DNA of 64,000 nt from Micromonospora lupini str. Lupac 08 (GCF_000297395.2 NZ_HF570108.1:3407766-3471765), one strand, 5' to 3'. Counted from the stretch's first letter, positions 54,601 through 63,127 are shown. A program made the numbers and translations. Notes: a model not told the origin generated them from the sequence alone.

Positions 54601-55050
54601 TCAGTCCCAGAAGTTGAACAGCAGCTCGCCGACGGTGATCGGCTTCCAGCAGTTGATCTGGTCGTGCTCGGAGGGGTCGAGAGCGCTCAGGTCGACCTGT
54701 GACAGAGGGGTTCGTAGCTGCTCGACGGTGAGGACCTGGGCGTCGGTCAGGTTGGTGATGGCGTCGGCAAGGTCGCGGTGGTCGACGAACGTGACGGTGA
54801 CGTCGCCGCCGGCTCGGGTGCTTGCGAAGGCGATGAGGGGCAGTGCGATGTGCTGCAGCACCGCGATGTGGTGCTGGGCGTGGGCGATGTCGACGGTGTG
54901 GAAGTTAGGCGTGACACCGGCAGGAGTCACGCCGGTGACGGTGGCGTCGATGGCGCGGGCGGCGTGGTGACAGACGGCGGTGAAGGCGCCCAAGTCCGCC
55001 TGGTGGCCGGAACGCGGGTTGAAGCCGGTGGTTCCGGGTGGCAGCTTCAT
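54601..55050 (-). CDS. Hypothetical protein
   Basis: 149 aa, soluble; no family recognised. It is rich in Thr, Ala and His with several hydrophobic helices that are too short for membrane spans (HIAVLQHIALPLIAFASTRAGG, DLADAITNLTDAQVLTVEQL) and ends in ELLFNFWD. GGGAG precedes the ATG, which overlaps the end of a decayed transposase frame (ATGA). The overlap and position next to mobile-element remains suggest it belongs to an acquired segment. Confidence 0.6.
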   Translation of the reverse strand: MKLPPGTTGFNPRSGHQADLGAFTAVCHHAARAIDATVTGVTPAGVTPNFHTVDIAHAQHHIAVLQHIALPLIAFASTRAGGDVTVTFVDHRDLADAITNLTDAQVLTVEQLRTPLSQVDLSALDPSEHDQINCWKPITVGELLFNFWD

Positions 55051-55330
55051 GGTCCGGCTCCCTGGTCGTCGCGGTCGGTGCAGGCTATCCGACGCTGTCG
55101 TGCAGGTTCGGGCTTGCGGACCTTGAACCGGGCGATGGGCTTGGTGGTCGTGCGAGGCACCTCGGTGAGGAGTTGGTCGCCGTCGGGACGCGGAAGGTAG
55201 TGTCGGGGCCTTCGACGATGAGGGTTCGAGCTGCCTGGCCGATGCCGACGTGGATTCTCTGGTCGGCGATGACGAGGGCGCCGGGGCTGCTGACGCGTTG
55301 TTCGACGCGTTGTGGTTCGGGTGTCGAGGT
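55047..55330 (-). pseudogene. Transposase remnant (C-terminal part, frameshifted)
   Basis: One frame gives PEPQRVEQRVSSPGALVIAD, QRIHVGIGQAARTLIVEG, DTTFRV; after about 55195 the frame one base away continues DGDQLLTEVPRTTTKPIARF, KVRKPEPARQ. The order (RV-S-G-x-V-x-x-QRI-VG, F-V-DG, R-TTTKP-K-K) is that of the C-terminal end of IS481-like DDE transposases. Nothing of the catalytic part is present and one base is missing near 55195, so this is decayed. The left boundary near 55330 is uncertain. Confidence 0.55.
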
Positions 55331-55480
55331 GGGTGGAGGTCCGCCCCAGCCTCGTCGTTCGCCGGGGCCTCAGCCCTCGTGTGAGCGTCAAGGTCCGCTT
55401 GACGGGTGGGTTGCGACTACGGTCGCACGATCTTGACCCTCTGCCGCACCTCTTGCCATGCTGCGCCGGTGCAGCACCCC

Positions 55481-55987
55481 ATGCAAGACGGCGTTGAGGT
55501 GACGATTCTTCGTAACCGGCGAGATCTTCGCCGCACTACGCGCGAGATCTACACTCGCGAGATCGGCTGGGTAAGCCTAGGGGGAATGATTGCGGGGCTG
55601 ACTGGAGTGATCGCCCTCTGCGCTGAGCAGTTGGTTGTGGCGGCTATTTGTTCGCTGGGCGTCTTGGCCGCTTGGACCTACCAGTGGTGGCGCATTGAAC
55701 TGATAGTTTGGCGTTTCCCTGACTGGGCGTACAGGCCAGTCACCTTTCGGATCTCTGAGCAAGGTGTGGAGATAGAGACTGCGGTATCTCAGCGTCAGAT
55801 CCGATGGGAGGACATGACGGACGTGCTCGTCACGCCCGACGCTTACTTCTTTGGATCGCCGAATCAGAAGGGAATTATTCTGCACCGCAGATCTCTGGCC
55901 GAGCTGGATACGGCTGCAATCAACTCAATTATGGAACGGTGTCGGGAGCCTGTGGATGGGTCAACGAAGCCAGTTCCGTTGGACTGA
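55481..55987 (+). CDS. YcxB-like membrane protein
   Basis: 168 aa. Two transmembrane helices (GGMIAGLTGVIALCAEQLVV and AAICSLGVLAAWTYQWWRI) are followed by a soluble strand-rich part, VTFRISEQGVEIETAVSQRQ, IRWEDMTDVLVTPDAYFFG, IILHRRSLAE, the pattern of the YcxB-like family of unknown function. Start unclear: ATG 55481 is used, a GTG six codons later is possible. Codon usage is visibly less GC-rich than its neighbours, which supports horizontal gain. Confidence 0.7.
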   Translation: MQDGVEVTILRNRRDLRRTTREIYTREIGWVSLGGMIAGLTGVIALCAEQLVVAAICSLGVLAAWTYQWWRIELIVWRFPDWAYRPVTFRISEQGVEIETAVSQRQIRWEDMTDVLVTPDAYFFGSPNQKGIILHRRSLAELDTAAINSIMERCREPVDGSTKPVPLD

Positions 55988-56186
55988 CATTCGTGGGTAA
56001 CGGCGAACAACGCTTCGGACGAAAGTTCAGCCTGCCCGTCCCGTGCCCCGACACGCGGGTTCACAGCGGCGACGCTTCCGCCTCCATGCCGACGCTCGGT
56101 AGCTGCGTCTCATGTGGTTCGACTACGTATCGTGCAGGTCGATGCGATTCCCAAGCTGAGCGTCCGAGCCTGCGATGATGTGTGCC

Positions 56187-56531
56187 GTGAGTCAGACGGT
56201 GGGATGGGACCGCGTTGTCGAGGGCGCTCGTGTCCGCTTCATGCCCGGCCAGGGCGACGATCCTGCGACGGCCGACAACATCGATGCCCACATCTATCTC
56301 GTTGACGGTAGCCATCGGCACGCCACCTTCATGACGACGGTTGAGGTCGGCCGGGTCCTGCGAAGGTGGGCTGAGACCGGGGAGGCCGGCGGCGGTCAGT
56401 ACTTCTGGTGCTCCGACTTGGTCATCGTCCCGAGACCGGGCGTCGAAGCGATGGCGGCGGCCCTGGGAGAGATGATCCGCTCCGGTGACGTCGAGGTGAT
56501 TCTCAGCAAAGTGGAGGACGGCTCGATCTAG
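56187..56531 (+). CDS. Hypothetical protein
   Basis: 114 aa, soluble: VGWDRVVEGARVRFMPGQGD, IDAHIYLVDGSHRHATFMTT, VEVGRVLRRWAETGEAGGGQ, YFWCSDLVIVPRP and MIRSGDVEVILSKVEDGSI. No family I recognise. GTG at 56187 is chosen because GATGAT ends 7 bases before it, like the leaderless starts in this genome; ATGs at 56175 and 56178 are alternatives. The 187 bp before it hold nothing that I can identify. Confidence 0.65.
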   Translation: MSQTVGWDRVVEGARVRFMPGQGDDPATADNIDAHIYLVDGSHRHATFMTTVEVGRVLRRWAETGEAGGGQYFWCSDLVIVPRPGVEAMAAALGEMIRSGDVEVILSKVEDGSI

Positions 56532-56645
56532 CTGAGTGACTAACCGGGTGACGGTCGGCTTGGACGTCAACGGACGAGCGTGGACACGCCTAATCAAGAA
56601 GGGGGACCGCGCAGTCGTCCGGATCTGCCGGCGGTCCAACCACTA

Positions 56646-57305
56646 TCACTCGTAGCGGTACTTGAGCGAGTCCGCCTCCGCCTGTTCGATGTCGGCGATC
56701 GTCAGCTCCGGCATCCGTAGCTGTGCCAACGTCACCTCGGCGGAGGTCGGCTGGGCGTCCGCTGGCAGCCACCGCTCCGGGTCCCAGACCCCGGTGCGTA
56801 GGAGCGACTTGGGGCAGTGCGGGTAGACCTCCTCGATGCCCACGACCAGCGCGCTGGCCGGTGGCTTGCCCACGGCGGTCAGCTGCGACAGCAGGTCGGG
56901 GCGGGTGGAGACGCAGGCCCGGCCGTTCACCCGAAGCGTCGTGGTGCGCCCCGGGATGAGGAACAGCAGCCCGGCCCGCCCGGTGGCGATGACGTTCTGC
57001 AGGGTGTCCAGGCGCTTGTTGCCGGTCGCGTCCGGGATCGCCACCGTCCGCGCGTCCAGGACGGCCACGAACCCGGCGGGGCCGCCGCGCGGGGAGACGT
57101 CGCAGTTGCCCTCGGCGTCCACGCTGGCGACCAGGACCAGTGACGAGCAGCCGATCAACCGGCGGGTCTGGTCGGTGAGTTCGGTCATCTGTTTACGCAC
57201 GGCCGCCTCACTCGGAAGTTCGTAGGCCCGGGGCAACGTTTCCTGATCGGGCACGGCGTCGAGGCGCAGCGAGTCGAACGCGGTGGTGGCAGGGGCTGGC
57301 GTCAT
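56646..57305 (-). CDS. Pyridoxamine-phosphate-oxidase-fold FMN protein (MSMEG_1061 type)
   Basis: 219 aa, split beta-barrel of the PPOX family: CSSLVLVASVDAEGNCDVSPRGGPAG (FMN-site strand), VAIPDATGNKRLDTLQNVIATGRAGLLFLIPG and TTTLRVNGRACVS, then YPHCPKSLLRTGVW. It probably uses FMN or F420 to reduce an unknown substrate. The ATG lies 7 bases after TAGGGT (57313-57318, minus strand) with no ribosome site: leaderless. It follows the VOC-fusion gene in the same direction. Confidence 0.9.
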   Translation of the reverse strand: MTPAPATTAFDSLRLDAVPDQETLPRAYELPSEAAVRKQMTELTDQTRRLIGCSSLVLVASVDAEGNCDVSPRGGPAGFVAVLDARTVAIPDATGNKRLDTLQNVIATGRAGLLFLIPGRTTTLRVNGRACVSTRPDLLSQLTAVGKPPASALVVGIEEVYPHCPKSLLRTGVWDPERWLPADAQPTSAEVTLAQLRMPELTIADIEQAEADSLKYRYE

Positions 57306-57360
57306 GCCGCCGACCCTATGGGGCCTACAGCAGCCGTGGGGGGACCACGATGGCCCCAGT

Positions 57361-58011
57361 TCAGACCGTCCCGGACGCGCCGGCATCCCGGCCGACCCAG
57401 GTGGCGACGCACACCTCGTTGCCCTCGGCGTCGGCCAGAACCCACCACATCGGCGCGTGCGCGTCGGACACCAACCGGCCGCCGGCGGCCAGGGCCGCGG
57501 CGATGCGCGCCTCGGCCTGATCATGCGGGACGGCGACATCGAGGTGCATACGGTTGCGGTGCGAGCGCGGTACGTCCATCTGCTGCAACCCGAAGCCGGG
57601 ACCGCGGCGCGACGGGTCGTAGAGGTAGTCGTGGCCGATCGGGGAGTAGCCGAGCACCGCGCGCCAGAACGGCAGCACGTCCGCGCCGACGAGCGCGTCG
57701 AGGGTGACGTTGATGACCTGCACGGCGGTCGGGTCGGCAGAGAGCCCCCGATCCCGCGCGGCCGCTGAGATCCGCCGGGCCAGCCCGGCATCGCGCCGGG
57801 ACAGGGACACCGTGACGCCGGCGCCGCGCAGGTCGATGCTCAAAATCTGTTGCTCGGCCTCGTCGGCGAGCCGGCCGATCTCGTCGACGAGGGCAATGCC
57901 GTCGGTCAGCGAAACGGTGGGGAAGTGGGCGGAGACCAGGTGGTACAGGGAGCGCCAGTCCTCGACACCCTCGGCGGCGTGAAACTCCGTTGCCGTGATC
58001 TGCCGAGTCAT
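57361..58011 (-). CDS. Fusion of a pterin-dehydratase-like domain and a VOC (glyoxalase-like) domain
   Basis: 216 aa. Residues 1-95 resemble 4a-hydroxytetrahydrobiopterin dehydratase (FHAAEGVEDWRSLYHLVSAHF, IDLRGAGVTVSLSRRDAGLARRISAAA), but the catalytic His-His before the DLR strand is replaced by Leu-Ser, so dehydratase activity is unlikely. Residues 100-215 form a VOC domain (FWRAVLGYSPIGHDYLYDP, RMHLDVAVPHDQAEARIAAALAAGG, ADAEGNEVCVATW). Substrate unknown. TAGGTT (58019-58024) is 7 bases before the ATG: leaderless. Confidence 0.85.
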   Translation of the reverse strand: MTRQITATEFHAAEGVEDWRSLYHLVSAHFPTVSLTDGIALVDEIGRLADEAEQQILSIDLRGAGVTVSLSRRDAGLARRISAAARDRGLSADPTAVQVINVTLDALVGADVLPFWRAVLGYSPIGHDYLYDPSRRGPGFGLQQMDVPRSHRNRMHLDVAVPHDQAEARIAAALAAGGRLVSDAHAPMWWVLADAEGNEVCVATWVGRDAGASGTV

Positions 58012-58197
58012 GCCGGCGAACCTAACATCGGACGCCCAACCGGAGAGCAGGCGAGACTCCGTCCAAGGACGGCGACGTCAGTCCACGAGAGTCTGTGCGT
58101 GCGTGACGGTCACCCTCGGCGGCGCTAGCGTTACGTTCAGCGTCCGTCGCTGCGCGACGCGCGATGTCGTCCACTCGTCTCCCTGGGAGTGATCGCC

Positions 58198-59448
58198 GTG
58201 ACCGAACCATCGTTCCCGAGCCGTATGCGGCAGCTTCGCAGGGAGCGTGGCCTGTCCCTGCGTGACCTCGCGAAGGCCACCTACCACGCCAAGACATACC
58301 TGCACGAGCTGGAGACCGGCGCGAAGTCGCCCACCCCGCAGACCGCCCGTCGCGTCGACGACGCGCTCCAAGCCGCCGGAGAACTGGCCGCGCTCGCCAC
58401 GACTTCCCCTGGCATTCGCCGCCGGGAGCTTGTCGCCGCAGCCGGGTTGGCCGCCGCGCTTCCACACACTCTGCTCGCGCACGGCCGTCGCGTCGGCACG
58501 GCCACGTCCGCCCAGCTCATCGAACGCACCGCCCGGCTACGTCGCCTCGACAACTACCTCGGCGGCGCTGACACCCGCGAGATCTACACCGCTGAGGTTG
58601 AGGCGACGACTCGGCTCATTCAGAACGGGGCATACAACCAGCCCACGGGCCGGCAACTGCTGGCGATCCTTGCCGAACAGGCGCAGTTGGCCGGTTGGGC
58701 GGCGTTCGACGCCGGCGACCACCGCGACGCGGAGGGGAAGTTCCGGTTCAGCCTTGCCGCTGCGCGCGACGCCGAGGACCGCGCGCTCACGGGGAAGGGG
58801 CTGGCATTCCTGGCGTATCAGCAACTGACCACTGGTGGTCGGGGCCCTGACACCGCCAGCGCGGCCTGCGAGGCGGCCGGTAGCACGGCGACGCCGAGGG
58901 TGCGGACCTTGCTGCACCTACGGGCCGCGTGGGCGTTTGCTGTCGCAGGCGACGCGCCGGCCGCTGTCAGGCACCTTGGAATCGGTACGACCCTTCTGTC
59001 TCAGCGGGCTGACCGGCCCGAGCCGGATTGGGTGTACTGGGTGGACTCCACCGAAGGTGAGATCATGACCGGCCGATGCTGGGCGGTGCTCCACCGACCC
59101 CTTCGCGCAATCCCCGTCCTGGAGCGCGCCCTGGCGACGTTTTGCGACACGCAGGCCCGGGACAAGGCGCTCTACCTGTCGTGGCTCGCTGACGCCTACC
59201 TTGACGCGAACGAGGTAGAGCAGGCATGTCAGACGGCGGCGGATGCGTTTCGTCTCGCCGGCGGAGTGGGGTCCGTCCGCCCGGTCCAACGGCTCCAGAC
59301 GTTTCTCGATCGTTTGGAGCCGTTCGCCACGGTGCCCTGCGTCGTCGAGTTGCGGGCACTCGCGGCAGCCGCGCCTACACGTCCTCGACTGAGCGGCTCA
59401 ACCACGCCAGGTACTCAGGAGAACCCTGAACGATGGGAACCGCGCTGA
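58198..59448 (+). CDS. XRE-type helix-turn-helix protein with TPR-like region
   Basis: 416 aa. Residues 5-60 form an XRE helix-turn-helix (MRQLRRERGLSLRDLAKATY, LHELETGAKSPTPQTARRVDDAL). The remaining 340 residues are helical and TPR-like (LLAILAEQAQLAGWAAFDAGDH, ARDAEDRALTGKGLAFLAYQQL), as in actinobacterial regulators that act with small partner proteins. GTG 58198 has GGGAG eight bases upstream. Its 3' end overlaps the convergent cutA gene by 74 bp. Confidence 0.88.
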   Translation: MTEPSFPSRMRQLRRERGLSLRDLAKATYHAKTYLHELETGAKSPTPQTARRVDDALQAAGELAALATTSPGIRRRELVAAAGLAAALPHTLLAHGRRVGTATSAQLIERTARLRRLDNYLGGADTREIYTAEVEATTRLIQNGAYNQPTGRQLLAILAEQAQLAGWAAFDAGDHRDAEGKFRFSLAAARDAEDRALTGKGLAFLAYQQLTTGGRGPDTASAACEAAGSTATPRVRTLLHLRAAWAFAVAGDAPAAVRHLGIGTTLLSQRADRPEPDWVYWVDSTEGEIMTGRCWAVLHRPLRAIPVLERALATFCDTQARDKALYLSWLADAYLDANEVEQACQTAADAFRLAGGVGSVRPVQRLQTFLDRLEPFATVPCVVELRALAAAAPTRPRLSGSTTPGTQENPERWEPR

Positions 59449-59698
59449 CCTGAGGGTTGGTCCAGGGGTGCTCCTCCAGGACGAACCGCTCCAACTGCGG
59501 GTACCGCTCGGCCGTGGTGTAGAGCAGCACCTGCCACTCCTCACCCGTGCCCTGCGTCCCGTGATGCCAGAACACGCTCGTGATCGGACCGACGACCTGA
59601 GCACTCGCGGCTAGCCGCGCGGCGACTGCCCCTTCAGCAAGCTGCACGCCGACGTCGCGCGTCTCGGTGGCCGTTGACACCTGCAGGTAGTCACTCAC
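59375..59698 (-). CDS. cutA: Divalent-cation tolerance protein CutA
   Basis: 107 aa, CutA fold (trimeric, ferredoxin-like): LQVSTATETRDVGVQLAEG, VAARLAASAQVVGPITSVFWHHG, EEWQVLLYTTAERYPQLERFVLEEHPWTNPQV, IVQGSPEYLAWL. The motif order matches CutA1, although several metal-site residues differ (usual W-x-G-K-x-x replaced by FWHHGTQG). TAGGGT (59706-59711) is 7 bases before the GTG: leaderless. The last 25 codons overlap the end of the XRE gene on the other strand. Confidence 0.88.
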   Translation of the reverse strand: MSDYLQVSTATETRDVGVQLAEGAVAARLAASAQVVGPITSVFWHHGTQGTGEEWQVLLYTTAERYPQLERFVLEEHPWTNPQVSAVPIVQGSPEYLAWLSRSVEDV

Positions 59699-59874
59699 CC
59701 GCCACACCCTAGCGGCGCGGCTGTCCGCGGACAGTGCGGACAGCCTGCGGACGCCACCAGCCTGGATGACCTGAGCCGCCGGGGAGACGCTGTCCGCACA
59801 GGAGTGGCGCGGCCCTGGCGAACATCCGCCTCCCGAGGACGGGCCGCGTCCGCGAGCGGAGGGGACCGATTTCG

Positions 59875-60333
59875 ATGGAAACAATCGTCGGGTTGGGGAG
59901 GCTGCTGTGGCGGCGGCCGAAGACTCACCGGCAGGCGCCGGCGCCGTCCGGGACCGGTCAGGCCATCCAGGAGCGTGAGCAGCAGGCCGCGCACGGTCGC
60001 ATTCTGGCGTACGCGCGTCGGATGCCCCATGAACAGCGGATGTGTGACGAAAGCCGGGTGGCATCAGTGACCGCCTGGAAGATGTCCGGCCACCCGGCCC
60101 ACGTGTCGCTGCGGCCTGGTGAATGGCAGTCCAGCCCGGGCGTCGAAGGCCGCACCGATCAGAACATCCGGATCGTCTCTGTCCATCAGTCTCACGACCA
60201 GCGGTACGCCTGGGTGTACGGGCACACACTGGAGTGCGAATGGGAGTCGGCGGACTGCAACGCACCGTTCTGTAGGGAGTTGCTGGTTGACGTCGACGTC
60301 CTTGCCGCGAACGCCGCCGGTGGGTGGCCGTGA
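59875..60333 (+). CDS. Hypothetical protein
   Basis: 152 aa, soluble. METIVGLGRLLWRRPKTHRQ at the start, then a central helix (IQEREQQAAHGRILAYARRM) and a strand-rich C-terminal half with four cysteines (HTLECEWESADCNAPFCREL). No family recognised. GAGGGG lies ten bases before the ATG. It overlaps the next small gene by GTGA, so the two are coupled; they look like an accessory pair with the XRE regulator upstream. Confidence 0.7.
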   Translation: METIVGLGRLLWRRPKTHRQAPAPSGTGQAIQEREQQAAHGRILAYARRMPHEQRMCDESRVASVTAWKMSGHPAHVSLRPGEWQSSPGVEGRTDQNIRIVSVHQSHDQRYAWVYGHTLECEWESADCNAPFCRELLVDVDVLAANAAGGWP

Positions 60334-60527
60334 GCCCGCTGATGCTGGCCCGGCTGGCGGAACTCTGGGGACGGACGCTCGTCGAGCACCAACCCGTCAA
60401 CGGCCGTTGCCCGCGCTGTCGCACCCGGGGCCGTTGCTGGGAGTGGGCCAACGCGTTCGGCCAACTCGTCGCCTACGACATGGTCCCCTCCACGGGCTGG
60501 CAGCCAGCCCATCACACCCAGTCGTGA
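60330..60527 (+). CDS. Small zinc-ribbon-like protein
   Basis: 65 aa: LARLAELWGRTLVEHQPVNG, CPRCRTRGRCWEWANAFGQL, VAYDMVPSTGWQ. Cys-x2-Cys and a further cysteine suggest a metal site. The GTG overlaps the stop of the preceding gene (GTGA). Function unknown. Confidence 0.6.
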   Translation: MSPLMLARLAELWGRTLVEHQPVNGRCPRCRTRGRCWEWANAFGQLVAYDMVPSTGWQPAHHTQS

Positions 60528-60556
60528 CGCCTCCAGCCTGAAAGCCGAGTGGGCGC

Positions 60557-61030
60557 TCAGCGTGTCTTCGGCCGAACCTGGGTGACGGCAGCGTAGGCGA
60601 CGCTTCCGAGCAGGGCGCCGAGCGCGGCGATCAGAATGCCGTCCCAAGGGTGCGGTAGCGACCCCTGCAACAGCACCTCGGCAGCAAGGGCCGTCGGCAC
60701 CGCAGTCAGCACCGCCGAGCCGAGGGCCCACTCCGAACGGCGATCGTCCTTGCGGTGCAGGAAGCCCAACGCGGTGAGGATCGCGAGCATCCCGTCGGAG
60801 TAGAACCACGACAGGGCCAGGACGAGGAGAGTGCCCAAGCCGAGGCCAATGGCCCAACGCCGCAGGGCGGTGGCGAGCGACACTCCCTGCCGAGGGGCGC
60901 TGTCACCGCCGACGGGGTCATCGTTCGTGCGTCTCCGCGTGTCGAGCCCAAGCTTGAGCGCGGCCTGCCTCCTCACCAGCTGGGCAGCCAGGGAGCGGCG
61001 GCTGGAGAGGTAGACGCCAATCAGCATCAT
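60557..61030 (-). CDS. Hypothetical membrane protein
   Basis: 157 aa with three or four hydrophobic helices: WAIGLGLGTLLVLALSWFYS, GMLAILTALGFL, LGSAVLTAVPTALAAEVLL and GILIAALGALLGSVAYAAV. A basic N-terminal 60 residues (RRSLAAQLVRRQAALKLG) is probably cytoplasmic. No family recognised. The first ATG pair (MM) is taken as start; no strong ribosome site. Confidence 0.65.
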   Translation of the reverse strand: MMLIGVYLSSRRSLAAQLVRRQAALKLGLDTRRRTNDDPVGGDSAPRQGVSLATALRRWAIGLGLGTLLVLALSWFYSDGMLAILTALGFLHRKDDRRSEWALGSAVLTAVPTALAAEVLLQGSLPHPWDGILIAALGALLGSVAYAAVTQVRPKTR

Positions 61031-61281
61031 GTAAAACTTTCAGATGACGACGAACGTGAAAGCCGTAAGCGCGACAATCAGGTACTCCTAGCGGAGCGTA
61101 CGCAGAAATTCGCGCACTGTAGCCGATGTCATCAGCTCGTGCGGCCCCTGCCGAATCGGCCTTGATTGCCATCGCCCCACGTTCGAGTCTGCTTGCGAGA
61201 AGCGGCCCGCGAGGCCTGCCAGCACGCGCGAGCCGCCACTCACGTCCTCAGTCCCAACCCGGGTCTCATCCAGGAGGAACC

Positions 61282-61862
61282 ATGCAACGGACGTGTCCAA
61301 GAGTAGTGCCCCGCGCGCTGATGGCGCTCGTCGCGACGATCACTTGCGTCATCGCCGCCACTCCCAGCGGCGCGGCCACGGCGGCCCCGGCGCAGCAACC
61401 TGCCGTCAGCGTCGCCGGGTTCAGCAGCGTGTTGACCCTCAATGGTCGACCCGCGCCGAACGCCTCGGGCGCCACGCCGATGGTGTTCCCGCCGTCGGGC
61501 AACCACGCGTTCACCCCGCAGGCACCGTCGTGGTCGTTCGGTGACGGCAACGGCAGCGGCTCCGAGCAGATCACCTACGGTAGCAGCCTTACTGAGGCCT
61601 GGGGCTACCTCTTGTCGTCCTACATGCGCTCATCGTCGGCAATGTCACGGAGAACGCCGACCTGTACTGCGGCAGCTCCAAGGTGACCAACTACGGCCAG
61701 CATGTCGTCGCTTCCAGCTACCAGTTCCACGGCAAGCGAGGCAGCCTCACCAACGGGTGCGCCTACCGCACGATCATCACGTTCGCCTTCCGACACAACC
61801 AGGGCGGCGGCGGCACCGGCACACTCACTGCGCAATGGAACTGGGTCATCACCTGGGTGTAA
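61282..61862 (+). pseudogene. Secreted protein, frameshifted
   Basis: About 193 aa if intact. The ATG has AGGAGG and a signal peptide (MALVATITCVIAATPSGAAT, cleavage near AAP). The frame holds to EAWGYLLSSYM near 61625; then the frame one base back continues ALIVGNVTENADLYCGSSKV, TNYGQHVVASSYQFHGKRGS, LTNGCAYRTIITFAFRHNQ and ends TAQWNWVITWV at a TAA. One base appears to be missing in 61618-61627. The mature part has two cysteines that could pair. No family recognised. Mutation or sequence error cannot be told apart here. Confidence 0.65.
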
Positions 61863-61935
61863 CCCAGACTCACCACCGGAGGCCGGGCGCGGCAGTTTCG
61901 TGCCCGGCCTCCGCCCAGCCGATACTCTGGCAATC

Positions 61936-62172
61936 GTGAGTGATCAGGGCCTGCAGGACACCGGCGTGGTGAAAATCTGGCACCTCGAAGAGGGCTGGGG
62001 AACTATCGCCCTCGATCACACTGATCTGACCGTTTGGGTGCACTTCAGCCACATCGTTGCAGGGCCCACGGAATACCGAAGCCTGACGCCGGGTCAACGA
62101 GTGCGATGCCACTACGAAGTCCCAGGCCAGGACGGCTACCCCGCCCGAGCTGTCGAAGTCGCCACCCTCTGA
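61936..62172 (+). CDS. Cold-shock-domain-like small protein
   Basis: 78 aa. The order GVVKIWHLEEGWGTIALDHT, VWVHFSHIVAG and LTPGQRVRCHYEVPGQDG is that of a cold-shock (OB-fold) domain, with a diverged RNP1 (GWGTIAL) and an intact WVHFSHI RNP2-like strand. It would bind single-stranded RNA or DNA. The GTG lies 7 bases after TACTCT (61923-61928): leaderless. Confidence 0.8.
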   Translation: MSDQGLQDTGVVKIWHLEEGWGTIALDHTDLTVWVHFSHIVAGPTEYRSLTPGQRVRCHYEVPGQDGYPARAVEVATL

Positions 62173-62189
62173 GCCGGCGCAGCGCGCCC

Positions 62190-62360
62190 GCATTGGTACC
62201 GAAACAACCTGCCGATCAAGCCGGCTGTCCTCAGGATGGCGCCGAGTTCAGGTAACGATCTTTGACACTGACCGGCTAGCGATCAACGATCGACCACCAC
62301 TGGTGGTGCCGAAAGAACCTGCCCGGGTGGTGCCGGTTCGACCTGCCGGACTCAACCAAG
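62190..62360. mobile_element. Possible IS21-like end remnant
   Basis: Three spaced direct repeats of GTRCCGAAASAACCTGCC type begin near 62194, 62307 and 62330 (the last degenerate: GTGCCGGTTCGACCTGCC), with GTAACGATCTTTGACA between them, resembling the multiple subterminal sites and end of IS21-type elements. No transposase is nearby, so this is a low-confidence relic. The rest of the 278-bp gap is featureless. Confidence 0.3.
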
Positions 62361-62450
62361 CACAACCTCAATCGCGGGCATCACCCGATGATGTCACTTC
62401 GGCAGTCCGAGCCGGCGGAGCCTGCGCCAGCGATCGGTTAGGTTCGAATC

Positions 62451-62879
62451 ATGACCGGCCGGATGGTTGAGCTGATCGCCTTCAGCGATGGGCACCTCGA
62501 CGACGGGGACGTCAGCCGTTTCCTGTTGGCCTACGAGCGCGCTCGCGGCGGGCTGAGCTGGGTTGGCGAGAGCGCGCAGGCATTCGACAAGATCGATATT
62601 TATGGCACGCGCGAGATCGGGCTCACGCACGCTTTTCTGGCGCCAGGGTCATGGAAGGCAGCTGCGATGGAGCAGCGGCTCCTTGCCGAGGTGCGATGGC
62701 TGGTGAAGTGGCTGAAGGACATCTCGGGTGACCTGGGGTTGGTCTTTGGGCTTCGCTTTGACGACCGCGACATCGGTTGGATACGCAGGGGCGTCACCGA
62801 CGACGCCATCAGCGAAGGGCTGATCGGCCTTTGGGAGCGCGACGTGGAGCGCCTGAGACGAGAGTCGCCGACACGCTGA
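62451..62879 (+). CDS. Hypothetical protein
   Basis: 142 aa, soluble: VELIAFSDGHLDDGDVSRFL, LAYERARGGLSWVGESAQAF, DKIDIYGTREIGLTHAFL and RWLVKWLKDISGDLGLVFGL. No family recognised. The ATG lies 6 bases after TAGGTT (62439-62444) and has no ribosome site, a leaderless start that supports it as a real gene. About 250 bp of sequence after it, before the VOC gene, hold nothing I can name. Confidence 0.75.
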   Translation: MTGRMVELIAFSDGHLDDGDVSRFLLAYERARGGLSWVGESAQAFDKIDIYGTREIGLTHAFLAPGSWKAAAMEQRLLAEVRWLVKWLKDISGDLGLVFGLRFDDRDIGWIRRGVTDDAISEGLIGLWERDVERLRRESPTR

Positions 62880-63127
62880 GCGCGCGGGCATCGACTGACC
62901 GGGGTCCCCTGGCAGCTGTGGCAACCGGGTCGGTCGCGACGATTGAGGACTGCTGGGGGCGATCGGCTGACCCTTGGAACCGATTACACCGATCGCGGGT
63001 GTCGAACAACCGCCGCGTCACGGTCTCCTTCGAGAAGATGATCCGGACAGTGTCGAGAACACGCCGGTGGCTCCGTCTCAGGGGAGGATGCGACCACGGC
63101 GGCCGCAGCAGAGCGAGGAGATCCGGC

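Noticed and set aside
56061..56639. 192-codon minus-strand frame
   Set aside because: The plus-strand frame (56187-56531) has better protein character and a leaderless-type start.
62431..62450. tRNA-like GGTTCGAATC
   Set aside because: No acceptor, D or anticodon stems around it; it is the promoter box and start of the gene at 62451.
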